Source of the DNA: Paracoccus versutus
Lineage (GTDB): Bacteria; Pseudomonadota; Alphaproteobacteria; Rhodobacterales; Rhodobacteraceae
Assembly (NCBI RefSeq): GCF_000763885.1
Contig: NZ_JRKO01000036.1
Span: forward strand, 1-63,334
DNA: 63,334 nt
Direction: 5' to 3'
Each line of letters starts with the position of its first letter. Within the stretch, counting starts at the first letter, position 1. Under the pieces are notes generated by a model. That model was not told the DNA's origin and made no database searches. It saw only the letters and a list, made by a program, of their open reading frames with translations. Positions 53,712-62,174 of this stretch are shown here, piece after piece. Both the position numbers and the translations under genes were made by a program.

Positions 53712-54033
53712 GCCAACAGGAGATGCAGGAATGCTGCGGAACCGCCCCACCCGCCGGGTTGGCCTCCGCACCGTCTCGGCCTCTTCCAGCGTGATCGCCT
53801 CGAGCTCAGGCTGGGCGCCAACCGGCAGCGACGCGCGGCGCAAGATGGCGCCTGTATCAAAGGGTACGAAGAAAAGGTCGGGAAGGTTCCACATTTTGGT
53901 GCTACCCTCCGAATGTACGGCAAACCTGCCAAGAATGTTGGCTTTCCTGAGCATACCGCCGATGCGATACCGTTTAACGAATCGGGCACGGCCCCTGCAA
54001 GACGGCGAGCCGGCGTTCGCCATTCCAGTGAAG

Positions 54034-54765
54034 ATGCTTCGCCATCGCCATGAGCTGGCGGCGACAATTTCATTTATTACGCGGCGTAAGCTATTTGGAC
54101 TATCATATTGGGGCCTACAGCCCGGCTATTTTGATCGAATTCCGCAGGACAGCGGTGTACTCGTTCGCCCAGCTGTGCCGATTGCCGAATTAGTTCCTGG
54201 CGCAACATTCCCAGGCGACATTGATCTCCTCATCGTTCCCTACGAGGGGAACGAGCTTGTTCTGGATAGAACGATAGCCATCGAAATCAAGATCGTCAGG
54301 GCAAGCTTCGCCAAACAAGGCAAGTCGCCGAATGATTTTGGGGTTACCCAGGCAACCGCCCTTCAGAAGCTCGGGTTTCCTTATGTCGCAATCGCGCACC
54401 TCATCGTTTCCGACCAAAGCCCACGCGAAGCCTGGAGACCGGCTGGTCTTGTGCGGATAATCGGGCCTGACGGCCTGGCGGAGCAACTTCCCGATATCGA
54501 GACGGATTGGCTGCCCGCCGATCTCATGGAGCGCTCGTTTGGCCGCATGCAGGCGACCGCACCGGAGCCCATCGGCCTTGTGGCTGCATATCTCGGCCCC
54601 AATGATGAAAATCTCTTCGATGTCGCGCACGGAACCTGGTTTCCGCTATGCCGCGCGGCACAGTCTGGCGCAAAATCAAACAGCGCATTGCTTGCTGCCG
54701 TCGCTGCACTGGTGGAACGGCGTCAGGACTATTTCCTCGACAATCCACGCTACGATCCGGCCTAA
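54034..54765 (+). CDS. Hypothetical protein with PD-(D/E)XK-like nuclease motif
   Basis: A 243-residue protein of lower GC content than its surroundings. PGDIDLLIVPYEGNELVLDR followed by AIEIKIVRASFAKQGKSP gives a D-(x)n-E-x-K arrangement like the PD-(D/E)XK nuclease core, and FGVTQATALQKLGFPYVAIA follows. No family name recognised. The frame stays open upstream to about 53730, but that part does not look like the same protein, so ATG 54034 is a guess. It sits next to an AbiEii relic, which hints at a defence or mobile-element role. Confidence 0.55.
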   Translation: MLRHRHELAATISFITRRKLFGLSYWGLQPGYFDRIPQDSGVLVRPAVPIAELVPGATFPGDIDLLIVPYEGNELVLDRTIAIEIKIVRASFAKQGKSPNDFGVTQATALQKLGFPYVAIAHLIVSDQSPREAWRPAGLVRIIGPDGLAEQLPDIETDWLPADLMERSFGRMQATAPEPIGLVAAYLGPNDENLFDVAHGTWFPLCRAAQSGAKSNSALLAAVAALVERRQDYFLDNPRYDPA

Positions 54766-55099
54766 AGGGCGCCTCTCTGGTCCATCCTCATTGAAGGAGC
54801 TCACCTGGAAGTACAGTTTTAACCATGAAGGAGGACCACTATGACACAAAAGCAGCACAAGACCGTATAAATCGTAATGAAGCTGCTGCAGGTAACCTGT
54901 TTCGGCCCGCTGCAACGCAAAATTAACACACCCACAGCGGACGCTATGGGTGTGTTGGTTTCAGTGGTCGCGGAAGCAGGCGATCACCGAGACCAACACT
55001 CGCTTGAAGCCTCTGTTTATTAAAATAGGATCCAAGGCCCTCATCTTCGCAACCCATTTAAAGGCATGAGGCCCAAACTCAAAGGTTGTCCTGTGGCAT
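54766..55099. other. Intergenic stretch, moderately AT-rich
   Basis: No gene recognised. It contains the terminator hairpin at 54925-54956. The lower GC content continues that of the upstream hypothetical gene, consistent with transferred DNA. Confidence 0.4.
54925..54956 (+). terminator. Strong hairpin terminator
   Basis: AACACACCCA (54925-54934) pairs with TGGGTGTGTT (54947-54956), and AGCG/CGCT pair inside the loop. TGGTTT follows. It probably ends the upstream hypothetical gene. Confidence 0.72.
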
Positions 55100-55357
55100 T
55101 CACCGCCTATGATGTCTAGCTTCAGTCAGAATCCCAAGCTCCATCTCTTCCAGAGTTCGAGCCTTTCCCCCAAACCCAAGCATTCCAAAGACCTCTCCAG
55201 GCCGAGTTCCGGCAACTGCCGGATTCTGCGAGATGGCGCCCTCATCGGGCTTCATATCTGCGATCCGGGCGCTCGAAGCCCCCACTCCTCCTTCGTAACC
55301 CTTATCGTCCTCGCTCTCCGCCATTCTCGTTACCCAACTATCAGTTAGTTCCTTCAT
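55100..55357 (-). CDS. Small protein resembling an antitoxin C-terminal region
   Basis: An 85-residue acidic protein: KELTDSWVTRMAESEDDKGY and a C-terminal RTLEEMELGILTEARHHR. The latter matches the tail of AbrB- or VapB-type antitoxins that wraps a PIN toxin, but the N-terminal DNA-binding domain is not recognisable. No toxin gene is adjacent. Assignment is tentative; it could be a remnant fused to unrelated sequence. Confidence 0.45.
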   Translation of the reverse strand: MKELTDSWVTRMAESEDDKGYEGGVGASSARIADMKPDEGAISQNPAVAGTRPGEVFGMLGFGGKARTLEEMELGILTEARHHRR

Positions 55358-55361
55358 CACT

Positions 55362-55745
55362 CTATGCAGCCGCCCAGACCTGATTGAGGATTCTCGCAGC
55401 GATCTCCGCCTTGTGTTGGGGCAGGAAGCGGCCGTAGTGCTGAGCGACCATCTCGGGGATGTCCTGGATCGCATAGCTTGCCTGCTCGTACGAGCCGGTC
55501 TGCTTGAGGATATGGGTGGCCAGCACGTCCCGGACGATGCGCTCGCCGTCAGTGGCGGACAGCCGTTCGCCCGTGTCGGAAAGCCCTTCGGACAGCCGGT
55601 CCACCCAAAGGCGGCCGTCCGGGTTCAACATCACCTCGACCACGGCCGGGTCTGCAAGCAGCCGGGCAATGGCGGGGCCGAGCGCGGTGCGCAACATGCG
55701 CGCGCCGCGCTGAATCGCTTCCTGTCTGTGGTGGTTGATGGTCAT
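55362..55745 (-). CDS. TrbB N-terminus fused in frame to a tyrosine integrase C-terminus
   Basis: A 127-residue chimera. Residues 1-72 are the TrbB conjugation-ATPase N-terminus (LGPAIARLLADPAVVEVMLN, GRLWVDRLSEGLSDTGERLS). From about residue 73 the sequence is the tyrosine-recombinase C-terminus (VLATHILKQTGSYEQASYAI, MVAQHYGRF), with the nucleophilic Tyr in HYG. TrbB's Walker motifs and the integrase Arg-His core are missing, so neither activity can remain. The join lies near 55530 and the reading frame is open across it. Confidence 0.82.
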   Translation of the reverse strand: MTINHHRQEAIQRGARMLRTALGPAIARLLADPAVVEVMLNPDGRLWVDRLSEGLSDTGERLSATDGERIVRDVLATHILKQTGSYEQASYAIQDIPEMVAQHYGRFLPQHKAEIAARILNQVWAAA

Positions 55746-55926
55746 GTCGGCCCCGGCTTCCGGCGGGGACGCGACAGACGACCCCGGCGATGGGGTCGAT
55801 TAAGAAAGCCCGGAAATGAGCAGCTTCAACAAGTATCTGTGCCCGTGCGGGCATCGGCGGTAATCGGCGGTGAATGGGACGGGTCGCAAATGACCCGCCG
55901 GCTCTTTGTTCACCCCCGGACCCGGA

Positions 55927-56556
55927 TCAGGCGTGACCGACGAACGGCTTTTGCCGAATGAAGCTGCCCTTCTCCAGACTGTCCAGAATGAACGAGGCGA
56001 CTTCGGCGCGGGTAATCGAACTAAGCTGTAATCCCGGCGGGATTTCCGTGTAAACCTGCAATGACCCCGGGACGGCCTTCGTCGCAAACGGGGCTGGCCG
56101 GATGATCGTCCAGTCCAGATCGCTTTGCTCGATCAGGGCCTCCTGCCGGTCCTTGTCGGCATAGCGGTTCCGGGTAAACAGCGGAAAGATGATGCGATTA
56201 TAGAGCCAGCCACCGTGGCCGCGCGTCTCGCCAGCACCAACGCCCGTGACGGCGACGAGTCGGTTCACCCCGGCCGCCTTCATCACCGGAAGCAGCGCCC
56301 CGGTCGCGTCGGAGAACAGGCTGGTCCGGCCGATGCCGTCGATGCCGAGGCATTGAACCACGGCATCCTGTCCGCCGATATGCCGCTCCAGAAAGGCCCG
56401 ATTCACCGGCGAGCCGATGGCCACCCGCACCGCCGCCGTCTCGGTGATCCTTCCCGCCGTCCGGGTCTGCGCCGTGATGCGATGGCCGCGCGCCGCCGCC
56501 TGTTCCAGCAGGCTGGAGCCGACCCCTCCCGACGCGCCGAGCACGAACAGCCGCAT
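55927..56556 (-). CDS. NmrA-like NAD(P)-binding protein
   Basis: A 209-residue atypical SDR. The dinucleotide motif GASGGVG is at residues 7-13, and LVAVTGVGAGETRGHGGWLY and SDLDWTIIRPAPFATKAV follow, the latter being the usual proline-containing block of NAD(P)-binding epimerase-like proteins. The short length and lack of a Tyr-Lys pair suggest a sensor or a reductase on small substrates. It lies between trb-type genes as cargo. Confidence 0.85.
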   Translation of the reverse strand: MRLFVLGASGGVGSSLLEQAAARGHRITAQTRTAGRITETAAVRVAIGSPVNRAFLERHIGGQDAVVQCLGIDGIGRTSLFSDATGALLPVMKAAGVNRLVAVTGVGAGETRGHGGWLYNRIIFPLFTRNRYADKDRQEALIEQSDLDWTIIRPAPFATKAVPGSLQVYTEIPPGLQLSSITRAEVASFILDSLEKGSFIRQKPFVGHA

Positions 56557-56570
56557 GTGGATTATCCTTA

Positions 56571-56975
56571 TTACTGCATCGCCTTGCGTGGACGGCCGCC
56601 CTTGGCTCCGTTCGCACGGGCCGCGGCGGCCTTGGCGGCGGAGGTGGTCTGTCCGGCACGCCGGGCCATCCATGCCTTCGTGCCGAAAATGCCCGCCATA
56701 AGTCCCGGCAGGGACAGATCGGCGTCCAGTTCCTCCCAATGCAGCCCATAGCCCCGACCGAGGATTTCGACAGCGGCAAGCTGGTCGTCCGTCGCCCCCT
56801 CAAGCCCCTGCGCCAGACGCGGCGGAAAGGCGAAGGTGCAGCCGTTCTCAAGATCGACGATCACCCGGCCTGAAGCCCGGTCGTAGCGTGCGGCGGCGGC
56901 GCGTGGCTCATTGGCGCGCGCCATGCGGCCCCGCTCCAGCGCGGCGTCGATTGCGGCATCGGTCAGGTCAGCCAT
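56571..56975 (-). CDS. DUF2442-domain protein
   Basis: A 134-residue protein. The DUF2442 core is RVIVDLENGCTFAFPPRLAQ followed by ILGRGYGLHWEELDADLSLP and FGTKAWMARRAG. The C-terminal tail is Ala-, Lys- and Arg-rich. Its ATG overlaps the original stop of the upstream DUF4160 gene (ATGGCTGA), the usual coupling. DUF4160-DUF2442 pairs behave like candidate toxin-antitoxin or regulatory modules on mobile DNA. Confidence 0.88.
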   Translation of the reverse strand: MADLTDAAIDAALERGRMARANEPRAAAARYDRASGRVIVDLENGCTFAFPPRLAQGLEGATDDQLAAVEILGRGYGLHWEELDADLSLPGLMAGIFGTKAWMARRAGQTTSAAKAAAARANGAKGGRPRKAMQ

Positions 56976-57205
56976 GTATCTCTCTCCATCGTGCCAGAAA
57001 TGCGTCCCTGTGTTCGGTCACGACAGCCATCGCGCCGCAGCTCGTTCCGCTTCATGTCCTCCGCCCAGACCAGTTCCGGCCCGCCCTCGGGTCCGGCCAG
57101 GTTGATCTTGGCGTGACCGTCGCCGAACACATGCACATGCGCCGGCTCGTGGTCGTCGGTATAGATGACGATGCGCAGCCCATGCGCGCGGTGGATGGTG
57201 ACCAT
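56963..57205 (-). pseudogene. DUF4160-domain protein, frameshifted near the C-terminus
   Basis: HRAHGLRIVIYTDDHEPAHV with VFGDGHAKINL and ELVWAEDMKRNELRR is a normal DUF4160 N-terminal region. After LRR, an extra base near 57045 shifts the frame: the expected end AVVTEHRDAFLARWREIHG is encoded in the next frame and stops inside the DUF2442 start codon. As written the protein ends with an unrelated tail (RTQGRISGTMERDTWLT). It may be a real mutation or a sequence error. Confidence 0.8.
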
Positions 57206-57218
57206 GGGATCAGATAAC

Positions 57219-57695
57219 CTATCGTGATGGGTTTTTCAAGATGTCGTCGATGCTCGCTCCGCGCGACGGCTCATCCTGTGTGGAGAATGCAGGCATATCG
57301 CGCGACAGCTCCTTGAGGAACCTGTCGCCGGTTGCCAGGCGCTTGCCGAGGGTCTGCATGAATCCCTCGAACCGCTCGGCCCCCTTGGCTCGGGCCGAGG
57401 CTTGGGCGCTTTCGGGCTGCGGAGGCGTGGCGGCAAGCCAGAAATAGACGAACAGCGAGACGGTTTCGCCAAGCACCGCGAGATCTTCGTCGAGCATGTC
57501 CATCTGACGGCCGATCCTGTCCAGGCGGCGCGACATGGCCGCTTCCAGCCGATCCGCCGCGTCACCGGAAAGGAAGGAGGCGACGGCGGCTTCGACGATG
57601 GCGGATTTCGACACGTTGCGGCGCAGCGCCAGCATTTCGACCTGCTTCAACAATTCAGGATCGAAATAGACGTTCATGCGGGTGCGCGTGGTCAT
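57219..57695 (-). CDS. CopG-family ribbon-helix-helix protein of the tra/trb region
   Basis: A 158-residue protein. The N-terminal ribbon-helix-helix is RTRMNVYFDPELLKQVEMLA with KSAIVEAAVASFLSGD; the rest is helical (MSRRLDRIGRQMDMLDEDLA). CopG genes of this size typically lie between traG and trbB, exactly as here. It begins ten bases after the traG stop and may repress the transfer genes. ATG 57695 is the first with a basic start TTRTRMN. Confidence 0.88.
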   Translation of the reverse strand: MTTRTRMNVYFDPELLKQVEMLALRRNVSKSAIVEAAVASFLSGDAADRLEAAMSRRLDRIGRQMDMLDEDLAVLGETVSLFVYFWLAATPPQPESAQASARAKGAERFEGFMQTLGKRLATGDRFLKELSRDMPAFSTQDEPSRGASIDDILKNPSR

Positions 57696-57705
57696 GGGCG
57701 GTCCT

Positions 57706-59418
57706 TCAAAGCTCGATGCCGTCATCCGGGTTCATCGCCACCTGCCGTGCGACCATCCTCATGCGCTGTCGGATAGTGCGGGCCTTGGCCGCGTCAACGT
57801 CCGGCTCGTCGTCCAGAAACTCGAACTCCTGTTCGGGCGATGGCGGCAGGGCGACGATTTCCTCATGCTCGGGCAATTCCGGCTCGCGGCGGATGCCGGC
57901 ATTGGCCGGATCGCCCTCGGTCCCGTCTGCCGCGTCGGTCGCAGAATGGTTTTCCACCGCGACCACGCGGCCGGACCAATCATCGGCGGATGGGCTGGGC
58001 GCCAGCGGAGCGGCGACCAGATCGGGCGGGGTCAGGATGCGTTCCTGAAACCGCGCATCCTCGAAATAGCGGGCCTTGGTCGCGCGGATCGGCGGCGTGC
58101 CCGCGACCATAACGATTTCGTCCGTTGGCGGAAGCTGCATGATCTCGCCCGGCGTGAGCAGCGGCCGGGCCGTCTCCTGCCGCGACACCATGAGATGCCC
58201 GAGCCACGGGGCCAATCTGTGCCCGGCATAGTTGGTGGAATCGCGCAGCTCGGTCGCGGTGCCGAGCGCGTCGCTCACCCGCTTGGTGGTGCGTTCGTCG
58301 TTCGTGGCGAAGCTGACGCGCACATGGCAGTTGTCGAGAATGGCATTGTTCGGCCCATAGGCGCGCTCGATCTGGTTGAGGCTCTGCGCGATCAGGAAGC
58401 CTTTGATGCCGTAGCCTGCCATGAAGGCGAGCGCCGATTCAAAGAAATCGAGCCGGCCGAGCGCCGGAAACTCGTCCAGCATCAACAGCAAGCGATGGCG
58501 CGTGCCGGAGGTGGTCAATTCCTCGGTCAACCGCCTGCCGATCTGGTTGAGGATCAGGCGGATGAGCGGCTTGGTGCGGTTTATGTCGGACGGCGGCACG
58601 ACCAGATAGAACGTGACCGGCTGGCGGCTGCCGACCAGATCGGCAATCCGCCAGTCGCAGCGCGCCCTCACCCGCGCGACCACCGGATCGCGGTAGAGGC
58701 CGAGAAATGACATGGCCGTGGAAAGGACGCCGCTGCGCTCGTTCTCGCTCTTGTTCAGCAGCTCGCGGGCCGACGACGCGATGACGGGATGAACGCCGGC
58801 CTCGCCGAGATGCGGCGTATCCATCATAGCGCGCAAGGTCGCCTCGACCGGGCGGCGCGGATCGGACAGGAAATTGGCGACGCCCGCCAAGGTCTTGTCC
58901 TTCTCCGCATAGAGAACATGCAGGATCGCGCCGACCAGCAGGCTATGGCTGGTCTTTTCCCAATGGTTGCGCTTATCGAGACTACCTTCGGGATCGACCA
59001 GAATATCCGCGATATTCTGAACGTCCCGAACCTCCCACTCGCCCCGTCTCACCTCCAGCAACGGGTTGTAGGCGGACGATCTGGCGTTGGTCGGATCGAA
59101 CAGCAGGACGCGGCCATGCTTCGCGCGAAAGCCCGCTGTCAGCGTCCAGTTCTCGCCCTTGATGTCATGGACGATGCAGCTTCCCGGCCATGTCAGCAGC
59201 GTCGGCACCACCAGCCCGACGCCTTTGCCGCTGCGGGTCGGGGCGAAGCATAGGACATGCTCGGGACCGTCATGGCTCAGATAGTCCCTGTCGTAACGGC
59301 CGAGCACCACGCCATCGAGGCCGAGCAAGCCGAGGCTGCGGATTTCCTTTTCCTCGGCCCATCGCGCCGATCCGTATGTGGCGACGTTGCGCGCTTCCCG
59401 CGCCCGGATGATCGACAT
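57706..59418 (-). CDS. traG: Conjugal transfer coupling protein TraG/VirD4 (copy 2), N-terminal anchor damaged
   Basis: A 570-residue coupling protein with APTRSGKGVGLVVPTLL (Walker A), RLLLMLDEFPALGRLD (Walker B) and RLAPWLGHLMVSRQETARPL. It couples the relaxosome to the type IV secretion channel. The natural start MRGGRILWGQIAVVF lies at 59575, but about 40 residues of the anchor are deleted out of frame after FTIVL, and the frame of FDAYAPAIF is not continuous with it. The ATG at 59418 (MSIIRAREARNVATYG) gives a protein without its membrane segments. Confidence 0.88.
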   Translation of the reverse strand: MSIIRAREARNVATYGSARWAEEKEIRSLGLLGLDGVVLGRYDRDYLSHDGPEHVLCFAPTRSGKGVGLVVPTLLTWPGSCIVHDIKGENWTLTAGFRAKHGRVLLFDPTNARSSAYNPLLEVRRGEWEVRDVQNIADILVDPEGSLDKRNHWEKTSHSLLVGAILHVLYAEKDKTLAGVANFLSDPRRPVEATLRAMMDTPHLGEAGVHPVIASSARELLNKSENERSGVLSTAMSFLGLYRDPVVARVRARCDWRIADLVGSRQPVTFYLVVPPSDINRTKPLIRLILNQIGRRLTEELTTSGTRHRLLLMLDEFPALGRLDFFESALAFMAGYGIKGFLIAQSLNQIERAYGPNNAILDNCHVRVSFATNDERTTKRVSDALGTATELRDSTNYAGHRLAPWLGHLMVSRQETARPLLTPGEIMQLPPTDEIVMVAGTPPIRATKARYFEDARFQERILTPPDLVAAPLAPSPSADDWSGRVVAVENHSATDAADGTEGDPANAGIRREPELPEHEEIVALPPSPEQEFEFLDDEPDVDAAKARTIRQRMRMVARQVAMNPDDGIEL

Positions 59419-59726
59419 GAAGATGGCGGCAGCGATGGCGAGGAAGCCGCCGGACGTTGCGATGATCGCACCTTCGACGAAGATCGCGGGCGCATAGGCG
59501 TCGAAGGAGAACCACCACCAGAACGATGGTGAAGACGACAGCGATTTGGCCCCAAAGGATTCGTCCTCCGCGCATCGGGACTCCGATCATCAAATGATAC
59601 GAAGCCGATCAGAGGATGGGTGCCCCCACGGATATCAACCGGAAATCGCACCCGGGAGGGCTGCCGGATACTATCGGCGGCAAAAAGGACGGGTTGCGGC
59701 GGGCATCCGGCTGCAATGCTCGCCCT

Positions 59727-60113
59727 TCATGCCGTCGGCCTTGTGAACACATAGACCAGCCCGAATCCCATCAGCCCGCCGACGAGTGCGATCAGCAGCC
59801 AGCCCGGACGACCGCCCCAAAGAAAGAGCCCGAATCCGAGCATGGTGCCGCCCAGCGACATCCATTTCGCCCGCATCGGGATCGCCCCGCGCTCGCGCCA
59901 GTCGCGCAGTAGCGGGCCAAAGCGCGGATGGGCCAGAAGCCAGTTCTCCAGCCGCTGCGAGGATCGCGCGAAACAGGCCGCTGCCAAGATCAGGAAGGGC
60001 ACCGTCGGCAGCACCGGCAGGAAGGCCCCCACGAAGCCGAGCCCGGTGAAGAACAGCCCCAGCGCCAGGAACAGCCAGCGCAGGGCAGTCGATTGCCGCG
60101 CGGGACGGGTCAT
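59727..60113 (-). CDS. YbaN-family (DUF454) membrane protein
   Basis: A 128-residue membrane protein: FLALGLFFTGLGFVGAFLPV, then LPTVPFLILAAACFARSSQR, WLLAHPRFGPLLRDWRERGA and a final membrane pair. These are the YbaN/DUF454 signatures. Function unknown. It overlaps the DUF3817 gene by four bases and is the last gene of a three-gene operon. Confidence 0.88.
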   Translation of the reverse strand: MTRPARQSTALRWLFLALGLFFTGLGFVGAFLPVLPTVPFLILAAACFARSSQRLENWLLAHPRFGPLLRDWRERGAIPMRAKWMSLGGTMLGFGLFLWGGRPGWLLIALVGGLMGFGLVYVFTRPTA

Positions 60114-60433
60114 GCGCGGGTCCGTCGGCGCTTCAGGAAAGGCTCGTTCAGGAAGGTACCGAAGGGGAACAGCGAGGCGGCGAAGGTGCGCAGCCAGTCG
60201 GTCACGCTCCACCCCCGCCCCCACAGCGCGGCGATCATCAGCGCGACATAGGCGAGGAAGGCATAGCCGTGGACCGGCCCCATCACCTGCACCCACGCGG
60301 GATTGTCCAGCGCGTATTTCACCGGCATCGCGACTAGGAACAGCAGGATCGTCGTCACGCCCTCGACTACGGCGACCAGCCGGAAGAGGTCGAAGAGCCG
60401 GTTAGAAACGGGGCGGGCGTCAGCCTGGCTCAT
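60110..60433 (-). CDS. DUF3817-domain membrane protein
   Basis: A 107-residue protein with three membrane segments: LFRLVAVVEGVTTILLFLVA, VQVMGPVHGYAFLAYVALMI and a C-terminal ASLFPFGTFLNEPFLKRR. The GPVHG and FGTF motifs are typical of DUF3817. It overlaps both neighbours, so the operon is translationally coupled. Function unknown. Confidence 0.9.
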   Translation of the reverse strand: MSQADARPVSNRLFDLFRLVAVVEGVTTILLFLVAMPVKYALDNPAWVQVMGPVHGYAFLAYVALMIAALWGRGWSVTDWLRTFAASLFPFGTFLNEPFLKRRRTRA

Positions 60434-61625
60434 GGCTCGGGTCCTTCCTTATGCGTTCGGGGCGGAAGCCCATACCGATCAGCCGCCCCATCAGCCGCGA
60501 CAGCACCGGCCAGCAGGCGATCAGGCGCACGAAGCCCGGCGGGCGCGGCGCGGCCTCGCCCTTCGCGTTGCGCTTGCGGCGCATCATCCGCTGCAAGCCT
60601 TGGGTGGCGCGGGTCGGGAACATCCGCCGCGCCTGCACCTTTGCCAGATCGGCATCGCGCAGCCGCCCCTCGCGCAGCGGGCGGGCGAGGATATTCGCCG
60701 CCGCCACCGCATCCTGAATGGCAAGGTTGACGCCGAAGCCGCCGACCGGCGACATCGCATGGGCGGCATCACCGATGCACAGCACGCCGGGCGCCCACCA
60801 GCGCCGCAAGCGGTCCATGCGGATCGACAGCAGATGCACCTGATCCCAATCGGCGATCTCCTCGAACCGATCCGCGGGCAGAGGCGCCAGCGCAGCCAGC
60901 GCCTGACGAAAGGCCGGCAGGCCAGCGGCCTTCACGTCGTCGAAGCTGCCCTTGCGGATGACATAGCCGCATTGCCAGAAATCGCCCCGGTCGATCAGCA
61001 CCAGCCCCTGCTGCGGCCCGGCATGGCTCATCGCCGGGGCCGGATCGTCGGGCAGGCGCGACAGCCGCAGCCAGACCACATCGACGGGTGAGCCGAAGTC
61101 GATCACCTCAAGCCCCGCCTGCGCCCGGACCACGGAATGCCGCCCGTCGGCGCCGATCACCAGCGGCGCCCGGATTTCGCCCGTGCCACTATCGCTTTCC
61201 CACGCGACACCGCCGCCCGGCAGCAGAGCGGTGACGCGATGGCCCATCATCAGGGTGAAACCGGGCAGACCGGCGGCCTTCGCGGCCAGAAAATTCAGGA
61301 AATCCCATTGCGGCATGAAGGCGATATAGCGGCACTCCAGCGGCAAGCGGCTGAAATCGGCGATGGTGACCTGCCGCCCGGCGATCTCGGCATGCAGGTC
61401 GGCGGCCTTCTGATGCGGCAGGGCCAGAAACTCGTCCAGCCAACCCAATTGCACCATCAGTTGCAGGGTCGAGGGGTGAATCGTGTCGCCGCGGAAGTCG
61501 CGCAGGAAATCCGGGTGCCGTTCAAGCACGGTGACGCGCAGCCCGGCGCGGGCCAGCAAAAGCCCCGCCATCATCCCCGCGGGCCCGCCGCCCGCGATCA
61601 CGCAATCCTGCCATGTTTCAGTCAT
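60420..61625 (-). CDS. FAD-dependent monooxygenase (UbiH/PHBH-type)
   Basis: A 401-residue flavoprotein. GGGPAG occurs at residues 12-17, the DG motif in LVIGADGRHSVVRAQAGLEV, and the second FAD motif in VLCIGDAAHAMSPVGGFGVN followed by AIQDAVAAANILARPL. Resembles aromatic-ring or terpenoid hydroxylases encoded with TetR or DUF3817 genes. ATG 61625 was chosen because the protein begins directly with TETWQDCVIAGGGPAG. First gene of the operon with DUF3817 and YbaN. Confidence 0.92.
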   Translation of the reverse strand: MTETWQDCVIAGGGPAGMMAGLLLARAGLRVTVLERHPDFLRDFRGDTIHPSTLQLMVQLGWLDEFLALPHQKAADLHAEIAGRQVTIADFSRLPLECRYIAFMPQWDFLNFLAAKAAGLPGFTLMMGHRVTALLPGGGVAWESDSGTGEIRAPLVIGADGRHSVVRAQAGLEVIDFGSPVDVVWLRLSRLPDDPAPAMSHAGPQQGLVLIDRGDFWQCGYVIRKGSFDDVKAAGLPAFRQALAALAPLPADRFEEIADWDQVHLLSIRMDRLRRWWAPGVLCIGDAAHAMSPVGGFGVNLAIQDAVAAANILARPLREGRLRDADLAKVQARRMFPTRATQGLQRMMRRKRNAKGEAAPRPPGFVRLIACWPVLSRLMGRLIGMGFRPERIRKDPSHEPG

Positions 61626-61876
61626 CGAAAACCACCAGCCAAGAATCTCTGCCGATATGGTCTCTGGCTTGGCGGTAGCGGCGATCCCGTCGCAAACCGC
61701 CGGCTGGATGGATCGGATGCCTCGTTTTACCGCCCCGCCTCTGTAATGACCACCTCCGCCATGACGCAGATCGCTGTCCGAATCCGGGCCATTCGTCGCA
61801 GCTCCGGCCTGGGATGGGAAGGCGGACATCCAGGCCAGCGGTCGCTTCGCCTGAAAGAACCGGCTCGGACGGGCGA

Positions 61877-62167
61877 TCAGATGTCCCGGGCCGCTTGCCG
61901 GTGGCGTTCCTCACTCTCCTCCCTGATCCCGTTCATGATCCGCCGGTAATGCTCGGCATATTGCAGACAGGCTTCCATCGCGACGCTGTCGTTACGCGCT
62001 GCCGCCTCCCGTGCGTGATACAGATATGTGGTGACCAGATCCTGCGCCCTGCCGCGGAGCTTCCCTGCCGGGCCGGAACTCTCAAAGATCCGGTTGACGA
62101 GACTGCCGATATTCGACGGCCGGCGCTGTCCAGTCCGAAAATACTGCTGGTGTCGTTGCTGATTCAT
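61877..62167 (-). CDS. DUF4167-domain protein
   Basis: A 96-residue protein: RRPSNIGSLVNRIFESSGPA, KLRGRAQDLVTTYLYHAREA and DSVAMEACLQYAEHYRRIMN. These are the DUF4167 features (SNGP-like, RG-AQ, LQYAEHY), a family found across Alphaproteobacteria. The basic N-terminus and helical body suggest nucleic-acid binding, but this is not established. It lies seven bases after the LysR gene stop on the same strand. Confidence 0.85.
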   Translation of the reverse strand: MNQQRHQQYFRTGQRRPSNIGSLVNRIFESSGPAGKLRGRAQDLVTTYLYHAREAAARNDSVAMEACLQYAEHYRRIMNGIREESEERHRQAARDI

Positions 62168-62174
62168 CCTGCCT

